Both the position numbers and the translations under genes were made by a program. Under the pieces are notes generated by a model. That model was given only the letters and a program-made list of their open reading frames with translations, did no database searches and was not told where the DNA came from. Below are positions 1-9,622 of a DNA stretch of 31,014 nt, one piece after another. Numbering within the stretch: the first letter of the stretch is position 1; every line of letters begins with the position of its first letter. This DNA is from Amphimedon queenslandica (lineage: Eukaryota; Porifera; Demospongiae; Haplosclerida; Niphatidae). The stretch spans positions 3,440-34,453 of the forward strand of contig NW_003546407.1 of the NCBI RefSeq assembly GCF_000090795.2, given 5' to 3'.

Positions 1-401
1 CTCCTAACAGTAGCTTTCTTCCTCTCTTCTTCACATTCAGCACTGAATTTGTGGTGGTCCCGGCTTTCAAATTCAGCCCCAGCAAGTTTCACTTCCAGTT
101 CCAACTTATATTGATTCTTAAACAATCTGACAGTGCTTTCATTAATCTTTACTTTCATTTCTCGACTGAACTTTAGTTTAGCTGCCTGTACACCATTCGA
201 AAGGGCATATCTTTTGATATCGGCACGTTCCTTAGACGTATATTTATGATAGCTACCCCGCCGACTTTTCGAGGTAAGTTGCCTAACCTCTTTATTAGCA
301 GCTACTATAGCCAAAGATGGCACCTCTCTGGATAATATCCTACTAGGATTAGGCATCTTAGATGAATCGGGAAATCTCACAGAGTACTTCAAAATCGACA
401 T
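1..401 (-). CDS. Partial helix-turn-helix protein, probably N-terminus of a DDE-transposon gene
   Basis: Open minus-strand frame of about 133 codons, running off the left edge. The start is the ATG at 401-399; the same frame is open a further 19 codons to a TGA but has no other ATG. The first 50 residues are Ser/Arg-rich and low in structure. Residues about 51-105 (YHKYTSKERADIKRYALSNG, then KLKFSREMKVKINESTVRLF) look like a helix-turn-helix of the kind I recall from expanded sponge and cnidarian transposase-like genes. The last 30 residues are charged and likely helical. No catalytic domain is inside the window, so the superfamily (pogo-like or other) cannot be fixed. No stop or frameshift is seen, so the copy may be intact. 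Confidence 0.45.
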   Translation of the reverse strand, partial: MSILKYSVRFPDSSKMPNPSRILSREVPSLAIVAANKEVRQLTSKSRRGSYHKYTSKERADIKRYALSNGVQAAKLKFSREMKVKINESTVRLFKNQYKLELEVKLAGAEFESRDHHKFSAECEEERKKATVR

Positions 402-978
402 ACTAGCAGCTGTGACTCCTCTCAGTTCTATCTCTGACTTATTGCTATTAACGTGTCATGTTTTTATAAAAATTATATAGTACAAAAATTATATAACAAT
501 TTTTTTTAAGATAACAACTTTTTAAAGTTTTAATTTTTCGCGAATTTCTTATCTCGCGAAATAAAAATTACAGTAAAAATTTCCGGATATACGGTAAGTA
601 GAAAATGTGTTGCGTGACACTACAGAATTATCAGTACTGCACCTGCCATGACTTTGCTATAAATGAAGAAAAAAACAACTCGTGTAAAGTTGTACATGGT
701 AGCATGTATGTATGAAAAAAACAAACAAGGACTTTAGATATCACAACTAAAACCTTATTAATGCAGCAAATACTACATAGAATAGAATTATGACTCGCGA
801 CTAGTGAAACTGATTATACAATCATCATTGCTATGAAACCATCACCAAGAAGCTATTGTAGGTCAATTCAAAATGCATTTTGCATGTTGTATAGTTCTGA
901 TTCTTTCAATGCTCTGTTTAAGTGTAAGTTGTATCCATTAATAGATATATGTAATGTCTATCCTTAAATAGAAGCCAG
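402..978. other. AT-rich intergenic stretch, no gene seen
   Basis: No coding frame with recognisable content. It holds runs of A/T and a short segment near 570-596 (cagtaaaaatttccggata) that recurs, slightly changed, near 15426-15450. That suggests remnants of one small dispersed repeat. Confidence 0.4.
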
Positions 979-1200
979 ATTTGAATAAACGCCGGGGTAC
1001 CAATAGAATGAAAGTATAAATACGCAACAGTAGCCCAGGAGTAACTCTGTAGTTACTGGATAATGCCTGAAGTTCCATAAGTGTAAGTGTAATGCTTAAG
1101 GTTGCGGGTTTGAATCCCGCTTTTATTATTTTTAAAATATTTTTTTTAGATCCAAATACCGTTTTAGGAAATAGACACCCTGGCTTTTATTTATGGAAAT
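979..1200. mobile_element. Small element with imperfect inverted ends and a tRNA-like core
   Basis: The left end (gaataaacgccggggtac, about 982-1000) and the right end (acaccctggcttttattta, about 1176-1194) are imperfect inverted repeats of each other: AATAAAcGCCgGGGT against AATAAAaGCCaGGGT. Between them lies a tRNA-like block, annotated separately. I infer a non-autonomous element. I could not fix the exact ends or a target duplication. Confidence 0.35.
1041..1120 (+). repeat. tRNA-derived (SINE-like) segment
   Basis: Positions 1104-1120 form a perfect T-arm-like hairpin (gcggg, tttgaat, cccgc), which matches a B-box closely (GGTTTGAATCC). Positions 1041-1056 form a second perfect hairpin (gtaact, ctgt, agttac) where a D-arm could lie, followed by ggataatgcctgaag. 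A full cloverleaf with acceptor stem cannot be drawn, so this is a tRNA-derived repeat head rather than a functional tRNA gene. Confidence 0.4.
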
Positions 1201-2532
1201 ACGGTATGATTCCTATAATGCTAGCTTGTAAAGTACTTCTCCCATAAAAATATTCTTGCACCAACATACTTATGATTTATATAAACTCTGTCGTTCATCT
1301 AGGATTATTGAAAGTTGAATAATAATTGAGCACTATTTCAGGTTTTTTGTAGTTCTATTATTTCTCCAATATCTAGAACTTTGTGTAATACTTCGATTGG
1401 CTAAAGGAACGATACTAATACACTATATTTGTGCAATATTTGTCCATATTGTCTATTATGTATAACTGCTCTACTCTTTTTTAATCTTTTTGCTCTTTTA
1501 TCTGGATATGTGTGATGATGGTGCATGATTTTAGTAACTCGACAAAAATCTCAATTTGAAAACAATGTTGTTACATAAAGTTGCGGATATATGGAAGACT
1601 CAAATCAAAAATATTGACGATGGCCTTTGTAAGTCATGTCATACAAGCGTGTTGGCATATTGTCACTCTTAAAAATAAATATTCTTTTGTATTGGGCCAC
1701 TTTAATCATCTTCTGGTTTTTTAGGTGCCTTTGTGAACAATGCAGCTCAAATTCAACCATCAATAATTCTGTTCAGGAAACAAAGATAAGCTTGCAGAAG
1801 TGACGCCCACGCACACTTGTAATTATTATTTACTCAATTTCTGGCTTTATTTTTTTAAAATCATATATTTCTTTAAATGATATTCATGTGAAACTATGAA
1901 TACTAATAAAACAATGAATAAACTTATAGATGACCTTCACGTGACTTTATAGTGCTCCTCTTAGGTTAAAAGTGAACAAGAGTAGGTAAGGGTCAAATTA
2001 ATGTATAATGTATAACGTTTTTATTAGTAGAACTAAACTGGCTTTTGAGCTAAGCCATTACAATATTGGTATCAATTGAAAGAAAAAAGCATACTCTATA
2101 ACATAATGGAGTTGCTTAACTGTGTCCTTTTTTGCTGCTTAGTTATAGCTAAAAATGTACTGTGCTAGTTATTAGATGTATTATAAACATTACAGGTATC
2201 ATCACTACTATGAGCTGTATTATAATGTGTTAAGTTTAGCCCTCATATGACTATCTTTTCAAATTTACATCAACGTATGAAGTTATATTGAAAAAATCAT
2301 GGCAAAGTTCCGCTTGAAGGTCCAATTTGTAAAAGACATCAAGTAGAAGCTAAACGGCACTATAACAATGACAGCCATGTTCCTAAATGGAAAGAGAGAG
2401 TAACAAATACAAGTAACAAATACAAGTAATCCAGTGACTTGCATGTATAATGGTTGTATGCTAACATCAGCAACAACCAAAATCACCTGTGCATCTTTTG
2501 CTTTTTATGAAAAGTTGATGAGTGCTGGAGAG
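1201..2532. other. AT-rich intergenic stretch, no gene seen
   Basis: Read on both strands. The only open frames are short, with no recognisable domain, including a 67-codon minus frame at 2283-2486. No clear inverted ends or tandem repeats were seen. Confidence 0.4.
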
Positions 2533-2539
2533 TTTGCTA

Positions 2540-2900
2540 AAGTCTATTCACTTTCACCTGACCTATTGATTTTTTGTTATAACTTTTGATAAACATGGAA
2601 TTTAGAAATTTTGTTTACACCAATAGAATCGCTAGGTCCTTCCCGTCCATTACATAAAAAGATCGGGTCAAAATGATAAGGCCTTAGCCTTATTTGGATG
2701 TCCCTGTATAAACTCAATGACATACCTTTGACCACAATTATGCAGCTAGAACAGCCAGAATAAATTCAGTTGCTACTTATCTGCATCCCTTCCACGCAAC
2801 AAAAACAATTCCAAAACCACAAACACGTAAAGAATGCGGATGTGACGTAGTTATTTATTAATTGAAAAAAGCCAGGGGTCAGGTGAAAGTGAATAGACTT
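2540..2900. mobile_element. MITE with 24-bp perfect terminal inverted repeats flanked by TA
   Basis: The left end starts aagtctattcactttcacct at 2540 and is repeated exactly in inverted form, ending at 2900; the perfect match covers 2540-2563 and 2877-2900. Each end is next to a TA (2538-2539 and 2901-2902), the target duplication expected of Tc1/mariner-type elements. The match continues loosely a few bases outside. The 361-bp interior has no open frame. The element is non-autonomous, and its mobilising transposase is not identified. Confidence 0.75.
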
Positions 2901-2970
2901 TAGTAAATAAGAGATTTATTTATTTAAAAATCATTACTATGATGTATATAGAAAACTAAAACCCATTAAT

Positions 2971-4218
2971 TGTGTTAGCTGCAATGCACACACCAAACAA
3001 GGAAAGTCGTTTACACAGCATTGCCCTGATCCAACTACTATTTATGACATATTAGGTCAGACTCTTGAAAACGAAGATGTATTGTTTGGTTTGCTATAAA
3101 GCACACCTGCAATTACAAACTGAGTTAGAGAAAGAACTAGAAAATGACTTAAACCGTAACATAAATCAGTGGCTTATTTTTTAATACGAACCAAATACTT
3201 CCTAGGTAACAAAATTTGTTTTGGAAACACTCATTGCTGTCGCGCATAATTTTTGACAAAATAAAGCCTTACTTTTGAGTGCTGCATGTAATGTTTTTGT
3301 GGAGCACTATACAGGGGAAAAGCCTAAATGCAGTATTTCTTCTTTGACACTTAATATTAAAACAGAAAATGCAAAAGAAAGTTTTCTTCACACTGGCTAC
3401 TTCATCATTTAATTATAATTGAAAGAAATAATTATTGTTAGATTTTATCTGTATCAACCAGCTCTTTGGTACAATACTCCACTGAAAAAATTGAGACATT
3501 CTTACAAGTCTATCTTGGGCTCTAGGAGCATGTGCACTGCAGAATGTCGGGCTCTCAGAGCATGTGCACAGCTGAATGTCACTAATATCCCAACTTTAGG
3601 TAGTCCACCAAGTGAACCTACTACAATGCGTAATGATGACAAGAAAGAGCAGTTGCGTGTGAGTGCTTTAATCATATATGATATATTACACAATAAAATT
3701 AAGAATATTTCAAAGTTGCCAGAAATGCCTCATTTGCCACTGAAAGAATTTCTTAGCAAAATAGATCCGAATTTGATCTGTTTTTGGAGCTAGCTACACA
3801 GACAGTTCGTGATCGTTACATTTCAAAGTCAAAGTCTAATGACTCAGTCAAAACTTTCTTTATTATATGGCTGTTGCTGAATTGTACTAATGCATAGGAA
3901 AAATTACCAACACATATTGTACTTACTGATATCATTGAAGCTAATGGTGGGTCAAGTCAGCTATTATGCATATTGAATAAACTAGGGTGTGTATCTTCTC
4001 CAGATAGTCACAATAGATTTGTGACTTATCTTGCTGAAAGCCAGACACATATTAATAATAAATGGAAAAACCTTTCACCTAGGATAGCAACCATTGCTTC
4101 TGTTGACAACTTCGATATGCTACAGACACATGCTGTTGTATATCAAGGTAGGCAACATCGTAGCTATCATGGAAACACTATTCAATTGGTTCAGCCTCTG
4201 ATTAGCAAAAAGAGATAG
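2971..4218 (+). pseudogene. Broken sponge/cnidarian repeat-family protein with N-terminal Cys motif
   Basis: Coding remnants follow one another on the plus strand in shifting frames. They begin with a CxxC-type start (CVSCNAHT, 2971) and HCPDPTTIYDILGQTLENED. After a one-base shift comes CYKAHLQLQTELEKELENDL. A long frame covers 3419-3793. After another shift come ELATQTVRDRYISKSKSND, a TAG near 3895, and finally [20 protein letters not shown] followed by [14 protein letters not shown] (about 4095-4196). I recall this SVDN..D.LQ.H..VY...RSYHGTT.Q.VQP signature from many multi-copy genes of cnidarians and sponges, probably transposon-borne; the superfamily is unknown to me. At least three frame breaks make it a pseudogene. 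Confidence 0.55.
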
Positions 4219-4287
4219 AGGCTCATTTATTATCACCAATTAAAATTGAGCAACAACCAAATGCAGTTACATATACGGATACACACA

Positions 4288-4962
4288 CTAGACATAGACA
4301 AGTAGGAAGCTCACCTTAATCATCACCACATAAACTACTCTACTTGCACTCTTGACCAATTGTGTAAGGCGAGCTACCTCCTCTCTCAGCTGTGCTACCT
4401 CAGTAACAAGTGAATCACTCTCTGAGACATTATTGACAGGAGGTGGTGGTGCAGATACTTCCATTACTTTGTCAGCCAGGAGAGCAAGTTCTGACAAAGG
4501 AGTATCAGACTTGGCTGAAGGTAGCACCATTCTGACTCCAATGGGCAGCCTTTGTAAGAAGAGCTCCTTGAGGAAAGATGGGGCTTCTTCAGCGGACTGT
4601 CCCAGCAGTTGCTCCATTCTACTCAGTAGCTGTGAAGGCTTACAGTCACCAAGTTCTTGCCCGGTGAACAACTGCTGTAGCCGCGGCTGCTCTAAGGCAG
4701 CTGTCCACTCGATAAGAGCTTTTTTGAGATGGTTGTATTGATCTAAGTCAAGAGTCTTGAGGACGAGGTCACATACCTCCATAGCTACTTCTGGTGAGAG
4801 AGAAGCAATGATATAGTCATATCTGGTTTTCTGAGAGGTGATCTTTCTTGTCTGGAATTGCACTTTTACTTGAACGAACCAGATATAAGGATCGGCAGGC
4901 CAGTAAGGCGGTAGATCTAGAGAAATAGAGGCTAGAGTATCTAGACTAGGTGAGGTAGCCAT
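4288..4962 (-). pseudogene. Gag of a Ty3/Gypsy (CsRn1-like) retrotransposon, truncated
   Basis: The first ATG is at 4962, 8 bases after the primer-binding site; the open frame also extends back through that site. The protein begins with a hydrophobic capsid-type region (SLDLPPYWPADPYIWFVQVK, then ASLSPEVAMEVCDLVLK), continues with EQPRLQQLFTGQELGDCKPS and ELFLQRLPIGVRMVL, and ends in a coiled-coil-like VAQLREEVARLTQLV. This is the familiar layout of CsRn1/Mag-type Gag. Similarity stops near 4345; the last 19 residues look unrelated. The zinc knuckle, protease, reverse transcriptase and integrase are absent, because the decayed plus-strand gene lies directly downstream. The fragment is open but cannot mobilise itself. 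A GTGAGC at the end could be read as a splice donor, but no downstream exon was found. Confidence 0.75.
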
Positions 4963-4969
4963 GTTCTGA

Positions 4970-4982
4970 GTCAGGGTCACCA
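4970..4982 (-). other. Primer-binding site complementary to tRNA-Trp (probable)
   Basis: On the minus strand the sequence TGGTGACCCTGAC follows the LTR end (…CACTACA) with one base between. It matches the start of the TGGTGACCCCGACG-type site that CsRn1-group elements use with tRNA-Trp, with one difference in 13 bases. Its place between the putative LTR and the Gag start supports the call. Confidence 0.65.
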
Positions 4983-4983
4983 A

Positions 4984-5164
4984 TGTAGTGTGATTCTATG
5001 ACTGAATTAGGAGGATCACAAATATTCTTGGCCAAATAGTAAAAGGAGAGAGAGAGTTAGAAAGGGAAGAGGAAATGAAGGAATGGGAATGTTTTACAAA
5101 GAGTGAGAATAAGAAGTTACAGCAAATGATAAAAAACAAAATAGCAACATACATTCACACTACT
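4984..5164 (-). repeat. Probable short 5' LTR of the truncated retrotransposon
   Basis: Read on the minus strand the segment ends TCACACTACA directly before the primer-binding site. About 180 bp upstream stands AGTAGTGTGA, the reverse complement except for one mismatch within the terminal dinucleotide (AG for TG). Inverted TG..CA-type termini at this spacing suggest a short LTR. It contains pyrimidine-rich tracts (CTCTCTCTCTCC). The other LTR is not in the window, so the boundary cannot be confirmed. Confidence 0.4.
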
Positions 5165-5705
5165 AAAATAGTTTGATAAATTATTTTCTGAATGATAGAG
5201 ATGAACAATGAATGATGAACAAAGGAACGAGACAAACAAACTGTTTTTCTGCTTCTTCTGAGATCTGTGTATATATGTGTCCATAAAGCTGACCACATGT
5301 AACTATGTGGTGACAAGTCATGAATATTGAATGTGTTAATTAATCCAGGATATATTGATTGTATGAATATATTGAACACCATGTTAATAGTTTGATGATG
5401 GTAGAGCATCAGCCTCAGAGCATGGCAACAACAGATGAGAATATGAAGCCAACTGTCCAGCTTACACCCAACAAGAAATGATCTGAAGATGAAGAGAAAG
5501 ATATTGTTTCTGTAAGTGAGCACACAATAATGCTGTATAAATATTACAAAAACATAATTATAGGTAAATATTCAATATTCGTCTGGTATTAAGTTGTTCA
5601 AAGTGGCGTCTCCATTTTCAAGGAAAAAAGTAAAACGGCTCGCACGTGAGAATTACAATTATCTAGCATCCTTCATGGCCACATCAAGTCACACAACACA
5701 ATTTT
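5165..5705. other. Intergenic, no gene supported
   Basis: A 122-codon minus frame (5155-5523) covers much of it, but the translation is rich in Ile, His and Tyr, shows no domain, and starts inside no recognisable context. I treat it as chance. From 5580 to 5700 the plus strand reads as if coding (SPFSRKKVKRLARENYNYLA) before a stop, probably the beginning of the fragment that follows. Confidence 0.3.
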
Positions 5706-5894
5706 TTGGGGCAGGTGTGGCGCACGAAAAGACAAGATATGAAGATTAGGTCTAGAAACGACTCCATTCTTCGTGACTCATGTGAAGGGGTTAAATGTTT
5801 TAGTAGGAATACTGTGGACATAGAGCTTCCTTGTGAGATGCCAACCTTAATAAAGGTATTGACAACTATACTTGGGGGTAAAGAATTGTTTTGA
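5706..5894 (+). pseudogene. Fragment of the same repeat-family protein (Cys-domain family)
   Basis: Plus-strand frame with RSRNDSILRDSCEGVKCFSR, then NTVDIELPCEMPTLIKVLTT. The pattern E.(K)..MPTL.K.L..I resembles the region that follows the N-terminal zinc domain in the family represented at 2971-4218 and 30002-30402. It starts after stops in all upstream frames and ends at a stop, so only a fragment remains. The assignment is by memory of the family and is weak. Confidence 0.25.
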
Positions 5895-6156
5895 TGTGCC
5901 TGATATGCAGATTGTCTTGAAATCAAGATTAAGACAAATTTCTTTAGTTCAGTGAGCAATTTCTGTAATTTTATATGGCAACAGATGCACCAACGAGGTA
6001 GAGTAGGATCATGATGTCTAAACTGTTAACAACCGTTAATGATATGTCTCTCCCACACTGAAACTTTTAAGACAGTTGATCGCATTTCTGAGGGGCACGA
6101 CATGAATGTGTATTATATAGGCAGTAGCCTATATGTAGGGTTGAGGTTGATTTTTC

Positions 6157-6167
6157 AAGATGGCGGC
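6157..6167 (+). promoter_or_regulatory. YY1-like motif AAGATGGCGGC, possible core promoter/start of BEN-like gene
   Basis: AAGATGGCGGC is the exact consensus usually bound by YY1 near transcription starts; it also contains an ATG in good context that opens a 38-codon frame. A second ATG at 6236 opens a 57-codon frame (MSSSSLSNCPVTFEVDCNVG). Either could be the first exon of the gene whose next exon starts at 6451. Neither matches the putative first exon of the minus-strand copy, so this is only a candidate. Confidence 0.3.
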
Positions 6168-6450
6168 CAAATCTATATTTTTCAAACGCTTAAAAGTCTT
6201 TTATCTTACATTGTACGGTCTTATAAATGGCTTAGATGAGCTCCTCTTCACTGAGCAATTGTCCTGTTACCTTTGAAGTGGACTGTAATGTAGGGGGAGC
6301 TTCTCTGGGGAAAAGGCCCAAATTCAAATTTCTGCAAAATTATTCAGACTTTTTTCCTTCTTTCTTTCATCTTCTTCTATTGAAAGTTGTCACATATGGT
6401 ATAGCCTAGTTTAGTGCCATAGAGTATACTAAGCTTTTATATTACTATAG

Positions 6451-8170
6451 GTAGTAAAGATGACTGTATAAATGTAGAAGGCCAATTTCTTGCTGGCGTA
6501 TATACTCCAGACTTTCTAGAGGGAGTGTGGGATGATGATGATAGCGGGGATAGTTTTAAAGAAAATGAAGAGCCAGTGGTTAGTAAGCCACCTCCTAAAA
6601 AACGAAAGAAGAAAGCTGATCGTAAGTTTAAAACAAAGTAAAGTGATTACCGTTTGTTAAACTTATACTTTAATCTACAAATTTCAAGAAGCAAGAAAAG
6701 AAGAAAACAGAACCACAGAAGCAAAGGAAAAATAAAAGTGAGCTAGTGTTAATATTGCATTATTATTCCTATTATACAGTCAGAGGAAACATTCAAAATC
6801 GATGCTGTATCTTCGTTAGTACTTTCTGGTACCACACAAAGCACTGAAACTTCTTTTGTTCTTTCATCAGCTAATTCTTCTTTGCCGTCAAATAACATGT
6901 GCCTGCCTACTGTAACACCTGTTGTATCCACTGCTACGGATTATGTATCACCTTGCAGTACAGGTTTTAAGCCTGGGTAAAATTTCTTTTTTCAAAAACA
7001 TGATTATTTGTGATTATTTGTATACATGTAGAAGCATTTAATTCCTTAGCATGTAGAGTTGAGAAGTTCAAGAACCAATACTCTTTTTTAATGTCACAGT
7101 ACTGAAACATAGCCACACACTTATTTGGAAAAATTGTAAGTACATGGTTACTTTACATGTATCACATCTATTAACAGAGTCATGAGACCCAGCCTCAATT
7201 GATGCCAGTTACTGAACATTCTGTTCAACATTATATGAATTCACCTCCGCCAGATATTGATTTGCCAGTCACTCCTGTTCACCAGCCAGTCGCTCCTGTT
7301 CAGCAGCCAATCACTTCTGTTTAGCAGCCAGTCGCTCTTGTTCAGCAACAGTCACTCCTGTTCAGCAACCAGTCGCTCCTGTTCAGCAACCAGTCACTCC
7401 TGCTCAGCAGCCAATCACTCCTGTTCACCAGCCAGTCGCTCCAGTTCACCAGCCAGTCACTCCTCTTAACCAGCCAGTCACTCCTGTTCACCAGCCAGTT
7501 GCTCTTGTTCAGCAGCCAATCACTCCTGTTCAGCAGCCAATCGCTCCTGTTCAGCAGCCAATCACTCCTGTTCACCAGCCAGTCGCTCCTATTCAGCAGC
7601 CAATCACTCCTGTTCAGCAGCCAGTCACTCCTGTTCAGCAGCCAGTCACTCCTGTTCACCAGCCAGTCACTCCTGTTCACCAGTCAATTACTCCTGTTCA
7701 GCAATCTCTCACTTCGGTACAACAATTGACTGCTCAGTCCCTTTTAATTCATCAGCCAGCGATTACTCCATCAGGAGCTCCACTTTTGTCAGATTCTGCA
7801 CCACCACTTGCTCCACCTGTATGTAATTAGATGTCATTACAAGGTCAGTCGCCAGTATTTCAAGAGCCATTACTGCTAGACCCAGATGTTGTAGTTCGTA
7901 AATATCCCAAGTACAGAAATGCAGGAAGACTAGCTGAGATTAGCTGTCGAATCTTACTTTGGCACAGAAGTGTTAAAACAATGCACAGTGTATGGACTTA
8001 CAGGTAATAAGTGAATACCAGTAGAAAAAATTGATGCCTTAAAGCAAAAGATGCTAACTCTTTATTCAGATAATACAGTAAAGTTTGAGGCATTGTGGAC
8101 AAAGTGCATTAATGCTATTAATTATCATGCTAGTGGACTTCAAAAGAAATCTTTAATGCTACATACATAA
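6451..8170 (+). pseudogene. BEN-domain-like gene, plus-strand copy, multi-exon and broken
   Basis: Exons can be traced by splice sites. 6451-6621 (acidic, INVEGQFLAGVYTPDFLEGV, then PPPKKRKKK as a nuclear signal). About 6689-6737 (Lys/Arg-rich). 6780-6976 (Ser/Thr-rich). 7180 onward (…PDIDLPVTPVHQPVAPVQQP, a proline repeat). The repeat contains a TAG near 7322 and a one-base deletion near 7345. A TAG after APPLAPPVCN (about 7828) precedes a C-terminal domain: LLDPDVVVRKYPKYRNAGRL … SVWTY, then after a shift PVEKIDALKQKMLTLYSDN and FEALWTKCINAINYHASGLQ. The final pattern (KID.LK..I...(F/Y)P…W..C..AI…) is that of a BEN-like DNA-binding domain. The exon series is mirrored by the minus-strand copy at 22800-25659. 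Three breaks indicate a pseudogene unless splicing avoids them. Confidence 0.55.
7265..7700 (+). repeat. 21-bp coding minisatellite (PV[TA]PV[HQ]Q heptads), about 20 units
   Basis: Units of the form ccagtcactcctgttcacca+g vary at a few positions: CAC/CAG, ACT/GCT, and GTC/ATC. In the gene's frame each encodes PVTPVHQ, PVAPVQQ or PITPVQQ. Because the length is a multiple of three, the open frames on the other frames and strand (QSLLFSS, NRSDWLL) are only shadows. One unit is 20 bp long and another contains TAG. Confidence 0.85.
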
Positions 8171-8329
8171 TAAATTATTCATGATGCTCTGTTGTTGTAG
8201 TGGAAAGACATTTTAGAATAATAGTAACAAAAATAGTCATTATTATTGATTAAACAGAAATAATTAAAATTAGCCAATTCGAGTGAGTGGTTTTTACACG
8301 TGTGTTCATGTACGTTGATCGACTGTGTG

Positions 8330-9437
8330 ATGGAATCCACGATGGAATCTGATAAAAAGCCTAAAAGCAAACTACAGAACACTGAGAATGGAAAAAAAAG
8401 AAAAGAGGCAAAGGAAGAAAGGAACGTATGAAGCAAAGGATTGAATTCTTAAAAATGGAGAAGGATAAATGTCATCGTCAGTCTCAAGCCCTAGCTGGGA
8501 AAAACGAGGAGTTGAATAGGAATATGACACTAAAAGGCCTTATATTTATATATGCCTTGTATTTATGTGATTGTGTGTTTAGGTCATTACTTAGAACTAC
8601 TGAAAGAAAGTGGCATTTGACATCTGGACTAGCAAGCTCTGTTTACCATGGGGGAGGAGCAACAAAGCCATTAGCTGCTAATCCTGCTAATATGAAAGTT
8701 AATGATAAATCTCTTTTGAATAACATTTGTCAATTTCAAGAACATGAAGTTACATTTTCCAAGACGAATATGTTGGGAGGTGTATTTGGCAAGTGTTACT
8801 TGTCAACTATTGGGCCACAAATGGCTTGTATCAAAGTTGTAATGAATGAGGCACACATACTATCATACTGTTGCAATCATAATGTAACGTTTCATCATGG
8901 TATTATGAGTAGGTCTAGAGGCTATAATTGTTTGATTCTCTGTTATCATTGTTTTCATGGCAAGTCTTGTTCTATTTACGATTTATTGAATCACGGGCAT
9001 CTGTCAGTGACCATTGACCAATAGAAAAGGATCTTAGCTGGTATTGCTACAGGACTCAATTATTTACATTAGCATAATAAAGGACCGATACTCCATAACG
9101 ATTAAAAGAATGACAATGTTGTTCATGTGATTAATAGACACGTAGAACCAGTTATAATTGATTTTTGTAAGGCTTGCATTGAAGATATTCTCCATCAAAG
9201 GTAGAGAAAGATACAAAAAGTATCACCTGCATGTGGCTCCAGATGTCAAAGATGGAGTACATAAGCAGTTGGTTCTCTCAGATGTATTATTTCTATGGAA
9301 GAATAATGCTGTCTATTAATGAAAAGTTGTCGTCAACTGCCATTTCAAGTATGGCATATTTTTTTCTTGAATATATTGCTGGTGATCGACAAAATAATAA
9401 TGAACTCAGTACCTTTGTCGAGAATTTTCGTACATGA
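8330..9437 (+). pseudogene. Degenerate protein-kinase-like gene
   Basis: The ATG at 8330 opens a Lys/Glu-rich start (MESTMESDKKPKSKLQNTEN) that shifts frame near 8420 into a coiled coil (MKQRIEFLKMEKDKCHRQSQ). An intron-like AT-rich insert ends at …tgtgtttag (about 8581). Then come HGGGATKP, a glycine-loop-like LGGVFGKCYLS (about 8776), CIKVV with the expected lysine, and DLLNHGHLSV. After a TAG follow AGIATGLNYLH, a catalytic loop ILHND*KNDNVV with a stop in place of Leu, and IIDFCKAC (9160-9168 is DFC where DFG is expected). After two further shifts come APDVKDGVHKQ and SINEKLSSTAISSMAYFFLE. The order and the HND.K.DNVV and IIDFGKAC-type motifs fit a lineage-expanded kinase-like family of sponges and cnidarians. 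Multiple stops and shifts make it inactive. Confidence 0.6.
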
Positions 9438-9622
9438 CATTAAATCTATTTGACAATCATGTACATGTGTGTATCATCCATTGTACTGTGTACATTTACT
9501 CAGGTATATACTTAATTTTCATAGTGAATATATGCATGTGTATTTGCTAGCAATTATAGTTATTTCTGTTATGCTTTCTACTGCTGTAATTGATACGCAT
9601 TACATACTATGAGAAATTGTTA

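Noticed and set aside
1041-1120. Functional tRNA gene
   Set aside because: No acceptor stem closes the structure and no anticodon arm of correct length is visible.
4288-4320. Splice donor (GTGAGC) at the end of Gag suggesting a domesticated, spliced gag gene
   Set aside because: No downstream minus-strand exon was found and the sequence there belongs to another decayed gene; truncation is simpler.
5155-5523. 122-codon minus-strand ORF upstream of the retrotransposon
   Set aside because: No domain, odd composition, and it overlaps the putative LTR end; likely chance in an AT-rich region.
7265-7700. Regular repeats resembling a CRISPR array
   Set aside because: Units are head-to-tail with no spacers, encode heptads and lie in a spliced eukaryotic-type gene.
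7342-7729. Long minus- and plus-frame repeat proteins (NRSDWLL and QSLLFSS repeats)
   Set aside because: They are alternative readings of the 21-bp coding minisatellite. The frame continuous with flanking exons reads PVTPVHQ.
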